A model generated the notes under the pieces. The model was not told where the DNA came from. It did no database searches and worked only from the letters and a program-made list of their open reading frames with translations. A program made the position numbers and the translations under genes. 64,000 bases of DNA from FEN-1219 sp963713355. Its GTDB lineage: Bacteria > Pseudomonadota > Gammaproteobacteria > Steroidobacterales > Rariloculaceae. Position 1 is the first letter of the stretch. Each line of letters opens with the position of its first letter. The stretch covers positions 248,001-312,000 of the forward strand of contig CAVQLK010000010.1 of assembly GCA_963713355.1 (NCBI GenBank), read 5' to 3'. This document shows positions 43,407 to 52,528 of this stretch, in pieces.

Positions 43407-45540
43407 CTAGCGAACGTGCTGCGTGCGGAAGGGGCGGCCCTTCGGCTTGGGCGCACCGCGCCGGCCTTCGGGGGCCCGGCCCAGGCCTTTCGGCTGAAAA
43501 CGCGGCACGAGCTGGTGCTTGCCGCTGCCGATCAAGTCTTCGCGCCGCATGCGCTTCAGCGCCGCGCGCAGCATCGGCCAGTTGTTCGGCATCGTGATAG
43601 CGCAGGAACGCCTTGTGCAGGCGGCGCACCTTGAGGCCTTTCGGAACGGTGACGCCTTCCGACGTGCGCGTGACGCGCCGCAGCGGGTTCTTGCCCGAGT
43701 GGTACATCGCCGTCGCCGTCGCCATCGGCCCCGGCAGGAACGCCTGGACCTGATCGGCGCGGTAGCCGTTCTTCTTCAGCCACAGCGCGAGCTCGAGCAT
43801 GTCCTCGTCCGTCGTGCCGGGGTGCGCCGCGATGAAATACGGGATCAGGTACTGCTCTTTGCCGGCCGATTGGGAATAGCGGTCGAAGAGCTGCTTGAAC
43901 TTGTAGTACGTGCCGACGCCGGGCTTCATCATCTTCGACAGCGGCCCTTCCCCGATCGCCTCGGGCGCGATCTTGAGGTAGCCGCCCGTGTGGTGCTGCG
44001 CGAGCTCCTTGACGTACTCCGGCGACTCGATCGCCAGGTCATAGCGGACGCCCGACGCGATCAGCACCTTCTTGATTCCGGGCAGCTCGCGCGCACGCCG
44101 GTAGAGGTTGATCAGCGGCGCGTGGTCCGTGTTCAAGTTCGGGCAGACGGCCGGGTAAACGCACGAGGGCCGGCGGCACGCCGACTCGATCTCACGGCTC
44201 TTGCACGCCAAGCGATACATGTTCGCCGTCGGGCCGCCGAGATCGGAAATGACGCCCGTGAACCCCGGCACGGAATCGCGAATCGTCTCGATCTCGCGCA
44301 GGATCGAGCCCTCGCTGCGGTTCTGGATGATGCGGCCTTCGTGCTCCGTGATCGAGCAGAACGTACAGCCGCCGAAGCAGCCGCGCTGGATCGTCACGGA
44401 GAAGCGGATCATTTCGTAGGCCGGGATCTTCGCTTTGCCGTACGAGGGGTGCGGCACGCGCGCGTACGGCAGCTCGTAGATGCGGTCCATTTCGGCAGAG
44501 CGCAGCGGCAGAGGCGGCGGGTTCAGCCAAACGTCGCTGGCGCCATGGCGCTGCACGAGGGCGCGCGCGTTACCGGGGTTCGACTCCATGTGCAGGATGC
44601 GCGACGCATGCGCGTAGAGCACCGGGTCGTCACGCACCTGCTCGAAGCTTGGGATGCGGATGTAGCTGCGCGCGCGATCCGCCGTCGGCACGCGGCGCGT
44701 GAAGCGCACGACGTGAACTTGCGGCGAGGCGTCGCTTTTCGCGGCCGCGGCGATCTCGGGCTCCATCGCATACGGATCCGGATGGCGCTCGACGGGCCCC
44801 GGCGTGTCGAGGTGGGTCGAATCGATCTCCGTCCAGCCTTCGCCGGCTGGCGTGCGCAGCAGCGCCGTGCCGCGAACGTCGCGAATCGCGCTCGGATGCT
44901 CGCCGGCGGCGACGCGATGCGCGATCTCGACGATTTGCCGCTCGCCGTTCCCGAACACGAGCAGATCGGCGCGCGCATCGAGCAGGATCGAGCGGCGCAC
45001 CTTCTCCTGCCAATAGTCGAAGTGCGCGATGCGCCGCAGGCTTGCCTCGATGCCGCCGATGATCACGGCTGCCTGCGGGAACGCTTCGCGCAGGCGCTGC
45101 GAGTAGACGATGACGCTGCGATCGGGCCGCCGGCCGCCGACGCCTTCGGGCGTGTACGCGTCATCGCTGCGCACGCGCTTGTCGGCCGTGTACCGGTTGA
45201 CCATGGAGTCCATGTTGCCGGCCGTGATTCCGAAGAAGAGGGCGGGCGTTCCTAGGCGCTCGAAATCGGCAGTCGACCGCCAATCGGGCTGCGCGATGAT
45301 GCCGACGCGGAAGCCTTGTGCCTCGAGTGAACGGCCGACAATGGCCATGCCGAAGCTCGGGTGATCGACGTAGGCGTCGCCCGTAACAAGAATCACGTCG
45401 CACTGATCCCAGCCGAGCAGGTCCATCTCTTCGCGGGACATTGGCAAGAACGGCGCCGGCGTCAGGCGGTGTGCCCAATACTTGCGGTGCCCGAAAAGAT
45501 CGGGGGCCTCGGCGGCGTTGCTCGAATGGGTTGCTGGCAT
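43407..45540 (-). pseudogene. ygiQ: YgiQ family radical SAM protein, frameshift near the C-terminus
   Basis: YgiQ-type proteins have an N-terminal UPF0313 domain and a radical SAM core. Here the cluster motif is RGCFGGCTFCSITEHEG near residue 370, preceded by the YgiQ-specific GIEASLRRIAHFDYW. Up to ~43590 one frame is clean (MPATHSSN... to RYHDA). The correct C-terminus (NWPMLRAALKRMRREDLIGSGKHQLVP) continues in another frame after a one-base slip. Without it the frame runs on into unrelated sequence to 43339. The start is ATG 45540. Function is unknown; sequence error is plausible. Confidence 0.88.
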
Positions 45541-45704
45541 GGGGTTCTGCGGCGTGTTTGACGCCGCGCTCGGGCTGCAGGGTACCATTTCGAAGCGCGT
45601 GAGCGGCGGATTACATAATCTGGTCTCGAATCGGTATCGCCGTCTCCGACCAGGGGAGTAGCATCCCGATTCCAGGAGTAAGTCTGCCTCGGGACCGCAG
45701 TTTT

Positions 45705-46127
45705 CTAGCCGTGTTCTCGCGGCCCTCTCAACGCGACGAGGAAGCTCTCGTAGCTATCGAGGACAGTCGGATCGTCGCGAACGATCGCCACCATCTCCCG
45801 CGGAATTGCTTTCAAGTGGTCGATCATCCCGTCGGGATCCGCGCCGAGCGAGCCAGCGAAAGCTCGGAAGATCGCGTAGGACTTCTGCTCGTAGGCGGCG
45901 GCGTCGACGCGGCCGGCATTGGCGCGCAGCATCTCGACGCTGAGCGCGTAGAACTCGACCATGTGTGGGTTTTGAAACCACTCCGGGTAGTCGCCGCCCT
46001 GAGCGTCGAGCGTGATCGTCTCGCCCTGGCCCTGGCCCCCGTCGGTCGCGTGTTGTGCGCGGGCGCAGTGCCCGAGAGATAGGGAGGCGAAAGCCGCCAG
46101 CGCCAGCAGTCTCTTTGTCGGTATCAA
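45705..46127 (-). CDS. Small exported protein, uncharacterised
   Basis: A 140-residue protein with a signal peptide (IPTKRLLALAAFASLSLGHCARAQ) and a short acidic, helical mature part (YPEWFQNPHMVEFYALSVEMLRANAGRVDAAAYEQKSYAIFRAFAGSLG). The start is a TTG at 46127, chosen because it gives the signal and follows tggag. No ATG in frame lies close. No family was recognised. Confidence 0.6.
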   Translation of the reverse strand: MIPTKRLLALAAFASLSLGHCARAQHATDGGQGQGETITLDAQGGDYPEWFQNPHMVEFYALSVEMLRANAGRVDAAAYEQKSYAIFRAFAGSLGADPDGMIDHLKAIPREMVAIVRDDPTVLDSYESFLVALRGPREHG

Positions 46128-46288
46128 GTTTGTTCTCCAGGTTTTTGGCCATTGTGCGTTGGTCGGAGCGTTGGAGCCCCCAACGGCCGAAATGTAAAAC
46201 AGAACGTACACAATGTAAATAATTATTTACTCAGAGGAGCATATAACGTACATTGCGTCGCAATAACTAGACGCTCCTGGAGTGCCCG

Positions 46289-46711
46289 ATGTCGTTCCGC
46301 GAAAAAAGCGCCTGGATCACGCTGATCACCCTGATCGTCCTCACGCTGTTCTACCTGACGCATCTGCCGCCGGCCTGGTTGCTCGAGCCGCCCGGCGGCT
46401 TCATGTTCCACGTGCTCACGATCGGCGTCGCGGCTTTCGTGGTCATCGAAATCGTCGCGCACGTCATCGTGGCGATTCGCGCGCCGCGCGACGCGCAGGC
46501 TCCGCGCGATGAACGCGAGCGGCTGATCGCTCTCAAGGCGACGAGCATTGCGGCCTACGTTTACGCGGTTCTGAGCTTGGGGTCGGGGTTCACTCTGGTC
46601 CATTTGGGCGCCAGCGCAATCGGCGTGTGCTTTGGGGTCTTTCTCTCGTTCATTGTTGCCGAGATCGTGAACTACGCGGCGCGCATCGTGTACTACCGGC
46701 GGGGTGTCTGA
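46289..46711 (+). CDS. Four-helix membrane protein (DUF2178-like)
   Basis: A 140-residue protein with four hydrophobic helices in two pairs (ITLITLIVLTLFYLTHL, FMFHVLTIGVAAFVVIEIVAHVIVA, AAYVYAVLSLGSGFTLVHLG, FGVFLSFIVAEIVNYAARIV) and a charged loop RDERERLIALKA. This layout, directly followed by a small HTH regulator, is typical of DUF2178-type pairs. The end overlaps the regulator start by 8 bp. The biochemical role is unknown. Confidence 0.75.
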   Translation: MSFREKSAWITLITLIVLTLFYLTHLPPAWLLEPPGGFMFHVLTIGVAAFVVIEIVAHVIVAIRAPRDAQAPRDERERLIALKATSIAAYVYAVLSLGSGFTLVHLGASAIGVCFGVFLSFIVAEIVNYAARIVYYRRGV

Positions 46712-46955
46712 AGTGACGCAAACCGCGATCACCAACACGATTCGCAAGTTGCGCTTCGAGCGCAACGAGATGACGCAGCAGGATCTCGCCGAGCGCGTCG
46801 GCGTTACGCGCCAGACGATCAACGCGATCGAGCTCGGTAAGTACTCGCCGTCGCTCGAGGTGGCGTTTCGGATCGCGACCGCGTTCGGCGTCCGCCTCGA
46901 GGAGGTGTTCTCGTACGACGGCAGCGGCCAGCCTGCGCCGAAAGATTCGCGATGA
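46704..46955 (+). CDS. Small XRE-family transcriptional regulator
   Basis: An 83-residue HTH protein (NTIRKLRFERNEMTQQDLAERVGVTRQTINAIELGKYSPSLEVAFRIATAFGVRLEEVF) of the YozG/Cro type. The start is GTG 46704 inside the previous gene; GTG 46713 is an alternative. It probably regulates its own operon. The stop overlaps the next ATG (ATGA). Confidence 0.88.
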   Translation: MSEVTQTAITNTIRKLRFERNEMTQQDLAERVGVTRQTINAIELGKYSPSLEVAFRIATAFGVRLEEVFSYDGSGQPAPKDSR

Positions 46956-47965
46956 CGCACTCGCACGCGACGGCGCGGGGGCGCGGGCGCCGAGCGCTGA
47001 GAATGGGGTTGGTCGCAGCGTCTTGCGCCGTGCTCGCGGCGTGCGACTGGACCCCGGAGCCGCCTGCGCCGGGAGGCTCGTTCCGCTTCGCCGTGTTCGG
47101 CGACGGCCCCTACTCGTGGGATGAGAACGGCCGCGCACGGCGCGTCGTCGACGCGCTGAACGCGCGGCCGCTCGAGTTCGTCATCCACATAGGCGACATC
47201 ATGTGGCAACCGTGCACGGACGCGGCGTATCGCGAGCGGCGTGCGCTGATCGAGCGCATCCGCCACGCCGTCGTCTACACGCCCGGCGACAACGAGTGGC
47301 TCGACTGCGTCGATATCGCGTTTCGCGCCGTGGATCCTCTGGAGCGCCTCGCGAGCTTGCGGTCCACGTTCTATGCGCCCGCCGATCGCAGCCTGGGCGC
47401 GGCGCCGCTGCCGCTCGAGACGCAGTCGGCCGACCCGCGATACGCCGACCTAGTCGAGCACGCGCGCTGGGCGCACGGCGGCGTCTTGTTCATCACGATC
47501 CACGTCGTGGGCGGCGCGAACGGCGGCAGGCCGTTCCGCGGGCGCGAGCAGCGGCACGACGAAGAGGTCGCGCGGCGCACGCAGGCGGCGGTCGACTGGC
47601 TCCGCGACGGCTTTCGCGCGGCCACGGTTTCCGATTCAGCCGCGGTCGTCGTAGCCCTCCACGCAAGTCTCTTGCACGAGCCGAGCAACCCCGAGCGGCC
47701 TGCTTACGCGCCTATTCGAGACGAGCTCGTCGAGCTCGCGAAGCAGTATCGCAAGCCGGTTCTCCTCGTTCACGGCGACGAGCATCAGTACATTGTCGAC
47801 CGGCCGTTCAGCGATCCCGCGACGGGAGAGCCAATCCAGAACCTGCAACGTCTCGAGACGTTCGGCTCGCCCGATATCGGCTGGGTCGACGTCGTCGTCG
47901 ACACGACGCTCGCCGAGCCCTTCCGCTTCGAGCCGAACCTCACGCCGCGGTGGATGTGGTGGTAA
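46952..47965 (+). CDS. Calcineurin-like metallophosphoesterase lipoprotein
   Basis: A 337-residue protein. The signal ends in the lipobox VLAAC at residue ~31. The metallophosphoesterase motifs are FAVFGDGPY (GDxH position altered), IHIGDIM (GD), TPGDNEW (GDNE) and VHGDEHQY (GHxH-like). These form a two-metal site for phosphate ester hydrolysis. It is likely periplasmic. It overlaps the XRE regulator gene by 4 bp and thus belongs to a three-gene operon. Confidence 0.8.
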   Translation: MTHSHATARGRGRRALRMGLVAASCAVLAACDWTPEPPAPGGSFRFAVFGDGPYSWDENGRARRVVDALNARPLEFVIHIGDIMWQPCTDAAYRERRALIERIRHAVVYTPGDNEWLDCVDIAFRAVDPLERLASLRSTFYAPADRSLGAAPLPLETQSADPRYADLVEHARWAHGGVLFITIHVVGGANGGRPFRGREQRHDEEVARRTQAAVDWLRDGFRAATVSDSAAVVVALHASLLHEPSNPERPAYAPIRDELVELAKQYRKPVLLVHGDEHQYIVDRPFSDPATGEPIQNLQRLETFGSPDIGWVDVVVDTTLAEPFRFEPNLTPRWMWW

Positions 47966-47989
47966 CGTGGCCTCGGTGGACGAGGCACG

Positions 47990-48565
47990 ATGAGGGTCTA
48001 CGTATCGATGCTGCGCGCCGTGAACGTCGGCGGCAGCAGTCCAATCAAGATGGAGGCGTTGCGCGCAGTCTACGAGTCGCTCGGGCTCGCCGACGTGCGC
48101 ACGCTGCTGCAAAGCGGCAACGTGCTGTTTCGCAGCGGCATCACTGACCGGCAACAGCTCGTCAAGCGCATCACACAGGAGATCGAGAGGCAGCTCGACC
48201 TGAAGATCGAAGTGATCCTGCGCACGCTCGAGGAAGTCGCGAGCATCGTCGAGCGCGGTCCCGTTCTCTCACCGCGCGCCGATAGAAACAAGCTGCTCGT
48301 GATGTTCCTGAAGGCGGTGCCCGACGCCGCGGCGCAAGCCGCGCTCACCAAGTGGCACAAGAGCAAAGAGATGAGGGAGCTGCTCGAGATGCGCGGCCCC
48401 GAAATCTATCTCTATTATCCCGACGGGATCGGGCGCTCGAAGCTGACGACAGCCGTCATCGAGGGTAAGCTCGATACCGCTGGGACGGCGCGCAACTGGA
48501 ACACGTTGACGAAGCTCGTCGAAACGGGCCGCGCTCTCGAGCAAGCGGGCAAAGCGCAGCGCTAG
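47990..48565 (+). CDS. DUF1697 family protein
   Basis: A 191-residue protein with the DUF1697 pattern: VSMLRAVNVGGSSPIKMEALRAVYESLGLADVRTLLQSGNVLFRS, later LVMFLKAVP and IYLYYPDGIGRSKLT. The family fold is ferredoxin-like; no function is established. It starts 25 bp after the phosphoesterase and converges on the next gene with a 4-bp overlap. Confidence 0.9.
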   Translation: MRVYVSMLRAVNVGGSSPIKMEALRAVYESLGLADVRTLLQSGNVLFRSGITDRQQLVKRITQEIERQLDLKIEVILRTLEEVASIVERGPVLSPRADRNKLLVMFLKAVPDAAAQAALTKWHKSKEMRELLEMRGPEIYLYYPDGIGRSKLTTAVIEGKLDTAGTARNWNTLTKLVETGRALEQAGKAQR

Positions 48566-49500
48566 AGCCTGTCGAGCAGCTTGCCGGTCAGCGTCTCGCG
48601 CTCCGGCGCGAACGCGCCGATCGCGGCATGCGTGTACGGCGCGAGCTGTCGAACGCCGTAGCGGAGATAACCGACCTCTCGTAACTGCTGCAGCGATTGC
48701 CGGTAATGCTCGAGCAGCGCGTTCGAGACCGCAGCGCCGCCGTGACGCAGCACGATGGCGGCCGACTTCGACAGCACGCGCGCGCGCTCGGGAAGCTCGC
48801 CGACGGCGGCAACGGCGAGCAGCGACGACACTTGGAACACCGAGCGCTGCTCTCGCTCGGCCGTGGCGCGCAGGTCCTGCCACAGCCGCGTCACGGCGGA
48901 AGCCGACGGCAGCTGCGGCGCCGGCAACTGGCGGGCCTCCCCGATGAACTTGCGCCACTCCTCGCGCAAGCCCGCAACGTCGAGCGGCGGCGCGTTCACG
49001 GCTTCCGCGAGCTGCCCGGAGCTGCGCTCGAGACCCGCGAGCAGCTGGTCCATCGTCGCGAACGATCCGTCGGGCGCGAGCAGGCCTTCCTTCTTCAAGC
49101 TCTCGGCAATCTCTGGAATGAGCTGGCGGCCGAAGCCCGCGGCGTCCGCGAGCGCCGCGAGCACCCACACGGGCGACGCGCGGAACGCGACGACGCCCAT
49201 GAGCTCGATGCCGTTGCCGGCGGCACGGCGCAGCAGAAAGTCCTCGCCGAGCTTTTGCTCGCTCGGCTGCGCGCCGCGCACACCACCGACGTCCTCGATG
49301 AGGAACTGCAGCGTGACGTCGACGAGGCTGCGGTAGATGCGGCCCCGGCGAAAACCGATCGGCAGTGCGACCGCGGCCACCTCGCGGACGGTGCCGGCCG
49401 CGAGCGCGGACGCGGAGCGTACGACGCGTTCCGGCAGCGACGCGGCGTAGCGCACGCCGCGGTGCTTTCCCAACCCCCGAAGTTTTTCCCGAACGCTCAC
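48562..49500 (-). CDS. Uncharacterised alpha-helical protein
   Basis: A 312-residue soluble protein, mostly helical, Ala/Leu/Arg-rich, with no signal, membrane segment or catalytic motif I can name. A central stretch (RRAAGNGIELMGVVAFRASPVWVLAALADAAGFGRQLIPEIAESL) is moderately hydrophobic, suggesting membrane contact. It is monocistronic. ATG 49500 lies opposite the promoter region of the short transcript that follows. Confidence 0.65.
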   Translation of the reverse strand: MSVREKLRGLGKHRGVRYAASLPERVVRSASALAAGTVREVAAVALPIGFRRGRIYRSLVDVTLQFLIEDVGGVRGAQPSEQKLGEDFLLRRAAGNGIELMGVVAFRASPVWVLAALADAAGFGRQLIPEIAESLKKEGLLAPDGSFATMDQLLAGLERSSGQLAEAVNAPPLDVAGLREEWRKFIGEARQLPAPQLPSASAVTRLWQDLRATAEREQRSVFQVSSLLAVAAVGELPERARVLSKSAAIVLRHGGAAVSNALLEHYRQSLQQLREVGYLRYGVRQLAPYTHAAIGAFAPERETLTGKLLDRL

Positions 49501-49610
49501 TGCGTGAACGGTATCACGCTATGGAGGAGTGGTAGCGCAACGCTCTTGCGTTTTGCGCGGCGAATAGGCAACTTTACGGCCAGGTTTAACAACCCAAAGG
49601 AGGTGATCCC

Positions 49611-49676
49611 ATGTCTAGTGAGATTGTTGGGGTTTCGATGCGGTGTGAGCGTTCCTGCCAAGAGCGAGGCGCTTAG
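49611..49676 (+). CDS. Possible 21-residue small protein with extended Shine-Dalgarno
   Basis: ATG 49611 lies three bases after an extended ribosome-binding match (aaaggaggtgatc), nearly the full anti-16S sequence. The short frame encodes MSSEIVGVSMRCERSCQERG plus Ala and stops at TAG 49674. A strong terminator follows at 49717, so a transcript of ~150-200 nt is likely. It could be a small protein with two Cys, or an sRNA whose ribosome site has another use. No downstream gene on this strand could be controlled by it, since uppP is on the other strand. Confidence 0.45.
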   Translation: MSSEIVGVSMRCERSCQERGA

Positions 49677-49716
49677 CAACGCGTACCTTTTTTGGGTTCA
49701 GAGACCCCGTCTCACG

Positions 49717-49745
49717 GAGGGCCGCGCAAGCGGCCCTCTTTGTTT
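49717..49745 (+). terminator. Rho-independent terminator of the short transcript
   Basis: A perfect 9-bp stem GAGGGCCGC/GCGGCCCTC with a GNRA-type loop (GCAA) is followed by TTTGTTT. It may also help terminate uppP on the opposite strand. A smaller hairpin GAGAC/GTCTC precedes it at 49701-49713. Confidence 0.85.
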
Positions 49746-49765
49746 CTGCGATCTCTGCGCGGCTC

Positions 49766-50566
49766 TCACAGCAGCACGACGAACAGCACCGCGCCGAGGA
49801 TCAGCCGGTAGATGACGTACGGCACCATGCCGAACCGCGTCAGCCACTTCAGGAAGTAGTGAATGCACGCGAAACCCGTGACGGCCGAGACCGCGAGACC
49901 GAGCACGATGGCGCGCGTGTCGACGGGCCCCGACACGGATTCGCCCGCGTAGCCGGCAACCTCGGCGAGCCCGGCCGCGGCCATCACGGGCACCGCGAGT
50001 AGAAACGAGAACCTCGCGGCTGCTTCGCGCGACAGGTTGCGGAACAGGCCCGCGGTCATGGTCACGCCCGAGCGCGACGTGCCCGGCACGAGCGCCAGCG
50101 CTTGCGCGCAACCGATCACGACGACGTCGAGCCAACCGATCGAGCGCTCGTCGCGCGTCCCGCGGCGCCAATCGGCGGCGAGCAGCAACAGCGCGTAGCC
50201 GACCGTCGTACAGGCGACGACGAACGGCGATCGCAGTGTCGTCTCGATGTCGTGGCGGAACAGCAGCCCGACCACTCCCGCGGGAATCGTGCCGAACAGC
50301 ACCGCCCATGCGAGCCGGCTCTCGCCAACCTCGCGCCGCTGCGCGACGGACAGCACCCAGTCGCGCGCCATCGCGGCCAGGGTCTTACGAAAATACGCGA
50401 CGATCGCCGTCAACGTGCCGATGTGGACGGCGAGATCGAACTCGAGGCCTTGGTCGGGCCAATTCGTGAAGTAAGGAACGAGGATCAGGTGGCCCGAGCT
50501 CGATATTGGCAAGAACTCCGTGATTCCTTGGACGATGGCGAGGACGACGATCTGCAAAGAATCCAT
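49766..50566 (-). CDS. uppP: Undecaprenyl-diphosphatase UppP (BacA)
   Basis: UppP recycles the undecaprenyl carrier of cell-wall synthesis by removing a phosphate at the periplasmic side. The 266-residue polytopic protein has the signature EFLPISSSGHL (residues ~17-27) and PGTSRSGVTMTAGL (~165), plus the expected alternating membrane helices. Length is typical. The start is ATG 50566. A bacitracin-tolerance role follows from the family. Confidence 0.95.
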   Translation of the reverse strand: MDSLQIVVLAIVQGITEFLPISSSGHLILVPYFTNWPDQGLEFDLAVHIGTLTAIVAYFRKTLAAMARDWVLSVAQRREVGESRLAWAVLFGTIPAGVVGLLFRHDIETTLRSPFVVACTTVGYALLLLAADWRRGTRDERSIGWLDVVVIGCAQALALVPGTSRSGVTMTAGLFRNLSREAAARFSFLLAVPVMAAAGLAEVAGYAGESVSGPVDTRAIVLGLAVSAVTGFACIHYFLKWLTRFGMVPYVIYRLILGAVLFVVLL

Positions 50567-50772
50567 TAGGCCGGCCGGGCGATATGAGCACCGGCGCGTA
50601 TGTTAGCCGCGAACGGCGCCGACCGGTTGTGAACTGACCCGCAGCCGGCGTGGTCGATACTGCATGCTGGGCGCACCCGCGATGCGGCGGGGGCGCAAAT
50701 TGGCTTTTCGGTCCTACCACCTGGCAAAATGCCGCTTCGACGCGCCACCGGCCGTCGAATGGAGAGAGTCTT

Positions 50773-50979
50773 ATGGGTCTTGCGATGAACCCTATGCAGC
50801 TGCTGATCATCTTGGTGATCGTGGCCCTGATCTTTGGGACGAAGAAGTTGCGGGACGTCGGCGGCGACTTGGGCAGTGCCGTCAAGAGCTTCCGCAAGGC
50901 CATGAGCGCTGCAGGCGACACGGCCGATGAGCCCGTTGAATCGCCGAAGCAGCTGACGCGCGACGAAGAAAAGCAGTAG
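50773..50979 (+). CDS. tatA: Twin-arginine translocase TatA/E-type protein
   Basis: A 68-residue protein with a short membrane helix (MQLLIILVIVALIF), the FGTKKLRDVGGDLGSAVKSFRKAM amphipathic helix and an acidic tail, all as in TatA. TatA oligomers form the passage for folded proteins. The start is ATG 50773 after ggagagag. tatB and tatC do not follow; secF does, so the Tat genes are split or this is a second copy. Confidence 0.88.
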   Translation: MGLAMNPMQLLIILVIVALIFGTKKLRDVGGDLGSAVKSFRKAMSAAGDTADEPVESPKQLTRDEEKQ

Positions 50980-51032
50980 TCTCCTTCCCTTTCGCGACCC
51001 GCTCGGGAACGGCGGGGCCGTTCCTGTGACCT

Positions 51033-51980
51033 ATGCAGTGGCTATCACGCACGCCTAATTTCAATTTCGTCAAATACCGGCACGTGGCGATGGTGGCATC
51101 GACCGTGCTGTCGATGCTCGCGATCGTCGCGACCATCTATCCCGGTTTGAACTACGGCCTCGACTTCACGGGCGGCGTGCTCGTCGAAGTCCGCTATCCG
51201 ACGGCGCCGCCGCTCGACGAGATCCGCAGGAATCTGACCGACGCGGGCTTCGAGTCGGCACAAGCGACGAGCTCGAGCTCCGACGTGTTCATTCGGCTGC
51301 CGCCTCCCGAAGGCGCGGACGGCGCCGAGCTGGACGCCGAAGCCGTTGCAGATGTGCGAGACCGCGTGCTCGATGTGCTGCGCGCGCAGGATCCCGACGT
51401 CGAGTTTCGTGGTGCCGCGAACGTCAGCTCGCAGGTCGGCGAGGAACTCTTCGACAACGCCGGCCTCGCTCTGCTGTTCGCGCTGATTCTCGTGTTCGTC
51501 TACGTGATGTTGCGCTTTCGCTGGAAGCTCGCCGTCGGCGCGATCGTCGCAACGGTGCACGACCTGCTCGTCACGGCCGGCATTTTCGCTCTCTCAGGGT
51601 GGACGTTCGACCTCACCGTGCTCGGCTCGCTCCTCGCCGTGCTCGGTTACTCCATCAACGACACGATCGTCGTTTACGACCGTATCCGCGACAATTTTCG
51701 CTTGATGCGCCGCGGCACGCCCGAGGCGATCGTCAACGCGTCCGTAAACCAGACGCTCGCGCGCACGTTGGTGACCGGCGTCACCTCGCTGCTCGTGCTG
51801 TTCGCGATGATGTTCCTCGGCGGCGACACGCTCTGGGGCTTCGCGGTGACGCTCGTGATCGGTATCGTCGTCGGCACCTACTCGTCGATCTATGTCGCGA
51901 GCTCGATGGCGCTGGCGCTCAAGGTCGAGCAATCGGACTTCGTAGAAGCGAAGCAAGTGAAGGTCGACGAGCTGCCATAG
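51033..51980 (+). CDS. secF: Protein translocase subunit SecF
   Basis: SecF works with SecD and SecYEG, using proton flow to pull proteins through. The 315-residue protein has GLNYGLDFTGGVLVEV near residue 45, a periplasmic P4-type domain, and the membrane motifs GYSINDTIVVYDRIRDN and RTLVTGVTSLLVL of RND-type proteins. Six helices are expected. No secD or yajC lies beside it, though they normally precede it. The ribosome site is weak. The following GNAT gene begins 2 bp after the stop. Confidence 0.93.
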   Translation: MQWLSRTPNFNFVKYRHVAMVASTVLSMLAIVATIYPGLNYGLDFTGGVLVEVRYPTAPPLDEIRRNLTDAGFESAQATSSSSDVFIRLPPPEGADGAELDAEAVADVRDRVLDVLRAQDPDVEFRGAANVSSQVGEELFDNAGLALLFALILVFVYVMLRFRWKLAVGAIVATVHDLLVTAGIFALSGWTFDLTVLGSLLAVLGYSINDTIVVYDRIRDNFRLMRRGTPEAIVNASVNQTLARTLVTGVTSLLVLFAMMFLGGDTLWGFAVTLVIGIVVGTYSSIYVASSMALALKVEQSDFVEAKQVKVDELP

Positions 51981-51981
51981 G

Positions 51982-52518
51982 GTGGGGCGTGTGACGACGC
52001 CGAAGCCGCGTATCCGTCTCGAGCGCCCGAGCACGCGCCGCGAACGCGACTACCTTCAAGGCGCCTTGCGCAGCAGGGCTTTGCATCGCGGCTGGGTCGT
52101 ACCCGCCTTCACGCCGCTCGAATATCGTGCCTACCTGCGGCGCGCGCGCCGCGCCAACCAGGAATCATTTTTCGTCATCTGCGCGGAGTCCGGCGAGCTC
52201 GCCGGCGTCATCAATATCAACGACATCGTGCGGCATTCCGAGCTCTCGGGCCGTCTCGGCTACTACGCATTCGTCCCGCACGCGGGCAAGGGGCTCATGC
52301 TGGAGGGGCTCGGCCTCGTCGTCGAGCGCGCATTCCGCGAGCTCGGTCTGCATCGGCTCGAAGCCAACGTTCAGCCGGGCAATCGCCGCTCGATCGCGCT
52401 CGTGGAGGCGTTGGCCTTCCGGCGCGAGGGAAAGGCCCGAGGGTTCTTGAAGATCGGCAACCGCTGGCGCGATCACGACCGCTGGGCGTTGTTGAAGGAG
52501 GACTGGCGGTCGCGCTGA
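51982..52518 (+). CDS. RimJ/RimL-type GNAT N-acetyltransferase
   Basis: A 178-residue GNAT with YYAFVPHAGKGLMLEGLGLVVERAF (acetyl-CoA-binding region, GKG in place of Q/RxxGxG/A) and RLEANVQPGNRRSIALVEALAFRREG, as in ribosomal-protein alanine acetyltransferases. GTG at 51982 or 51991 is the start. It is close behind secF and probably co-transcribed. The acceptor is unknown. Confidence 0.85.
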   Translation: MGRVTTPKPRIRLERPSTRRERDYLQGALRSRALHRGWVVPAFTPLEYRAYLRRARRANQESFFVICAESGELAGVININDIVRHSELSGRLGYYAFVPHAGKGLMLEGLGLVVERAFRELGLHRLEANVQPGNRRSIALVEALAFRREGKARGFLKIGNRWRDHDRWALLKEDWRSR

Positions 52519-52528
52519 CTCGCGGCGG

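Noticed and set aside
45650..45704. ggggagtagc near 45655, like the start of a yybP-ykoY manganese riboswitch
   Set aside because: The second conserved block (CGTCAACA type) is missing and no gene follows on that strand within the right distance.
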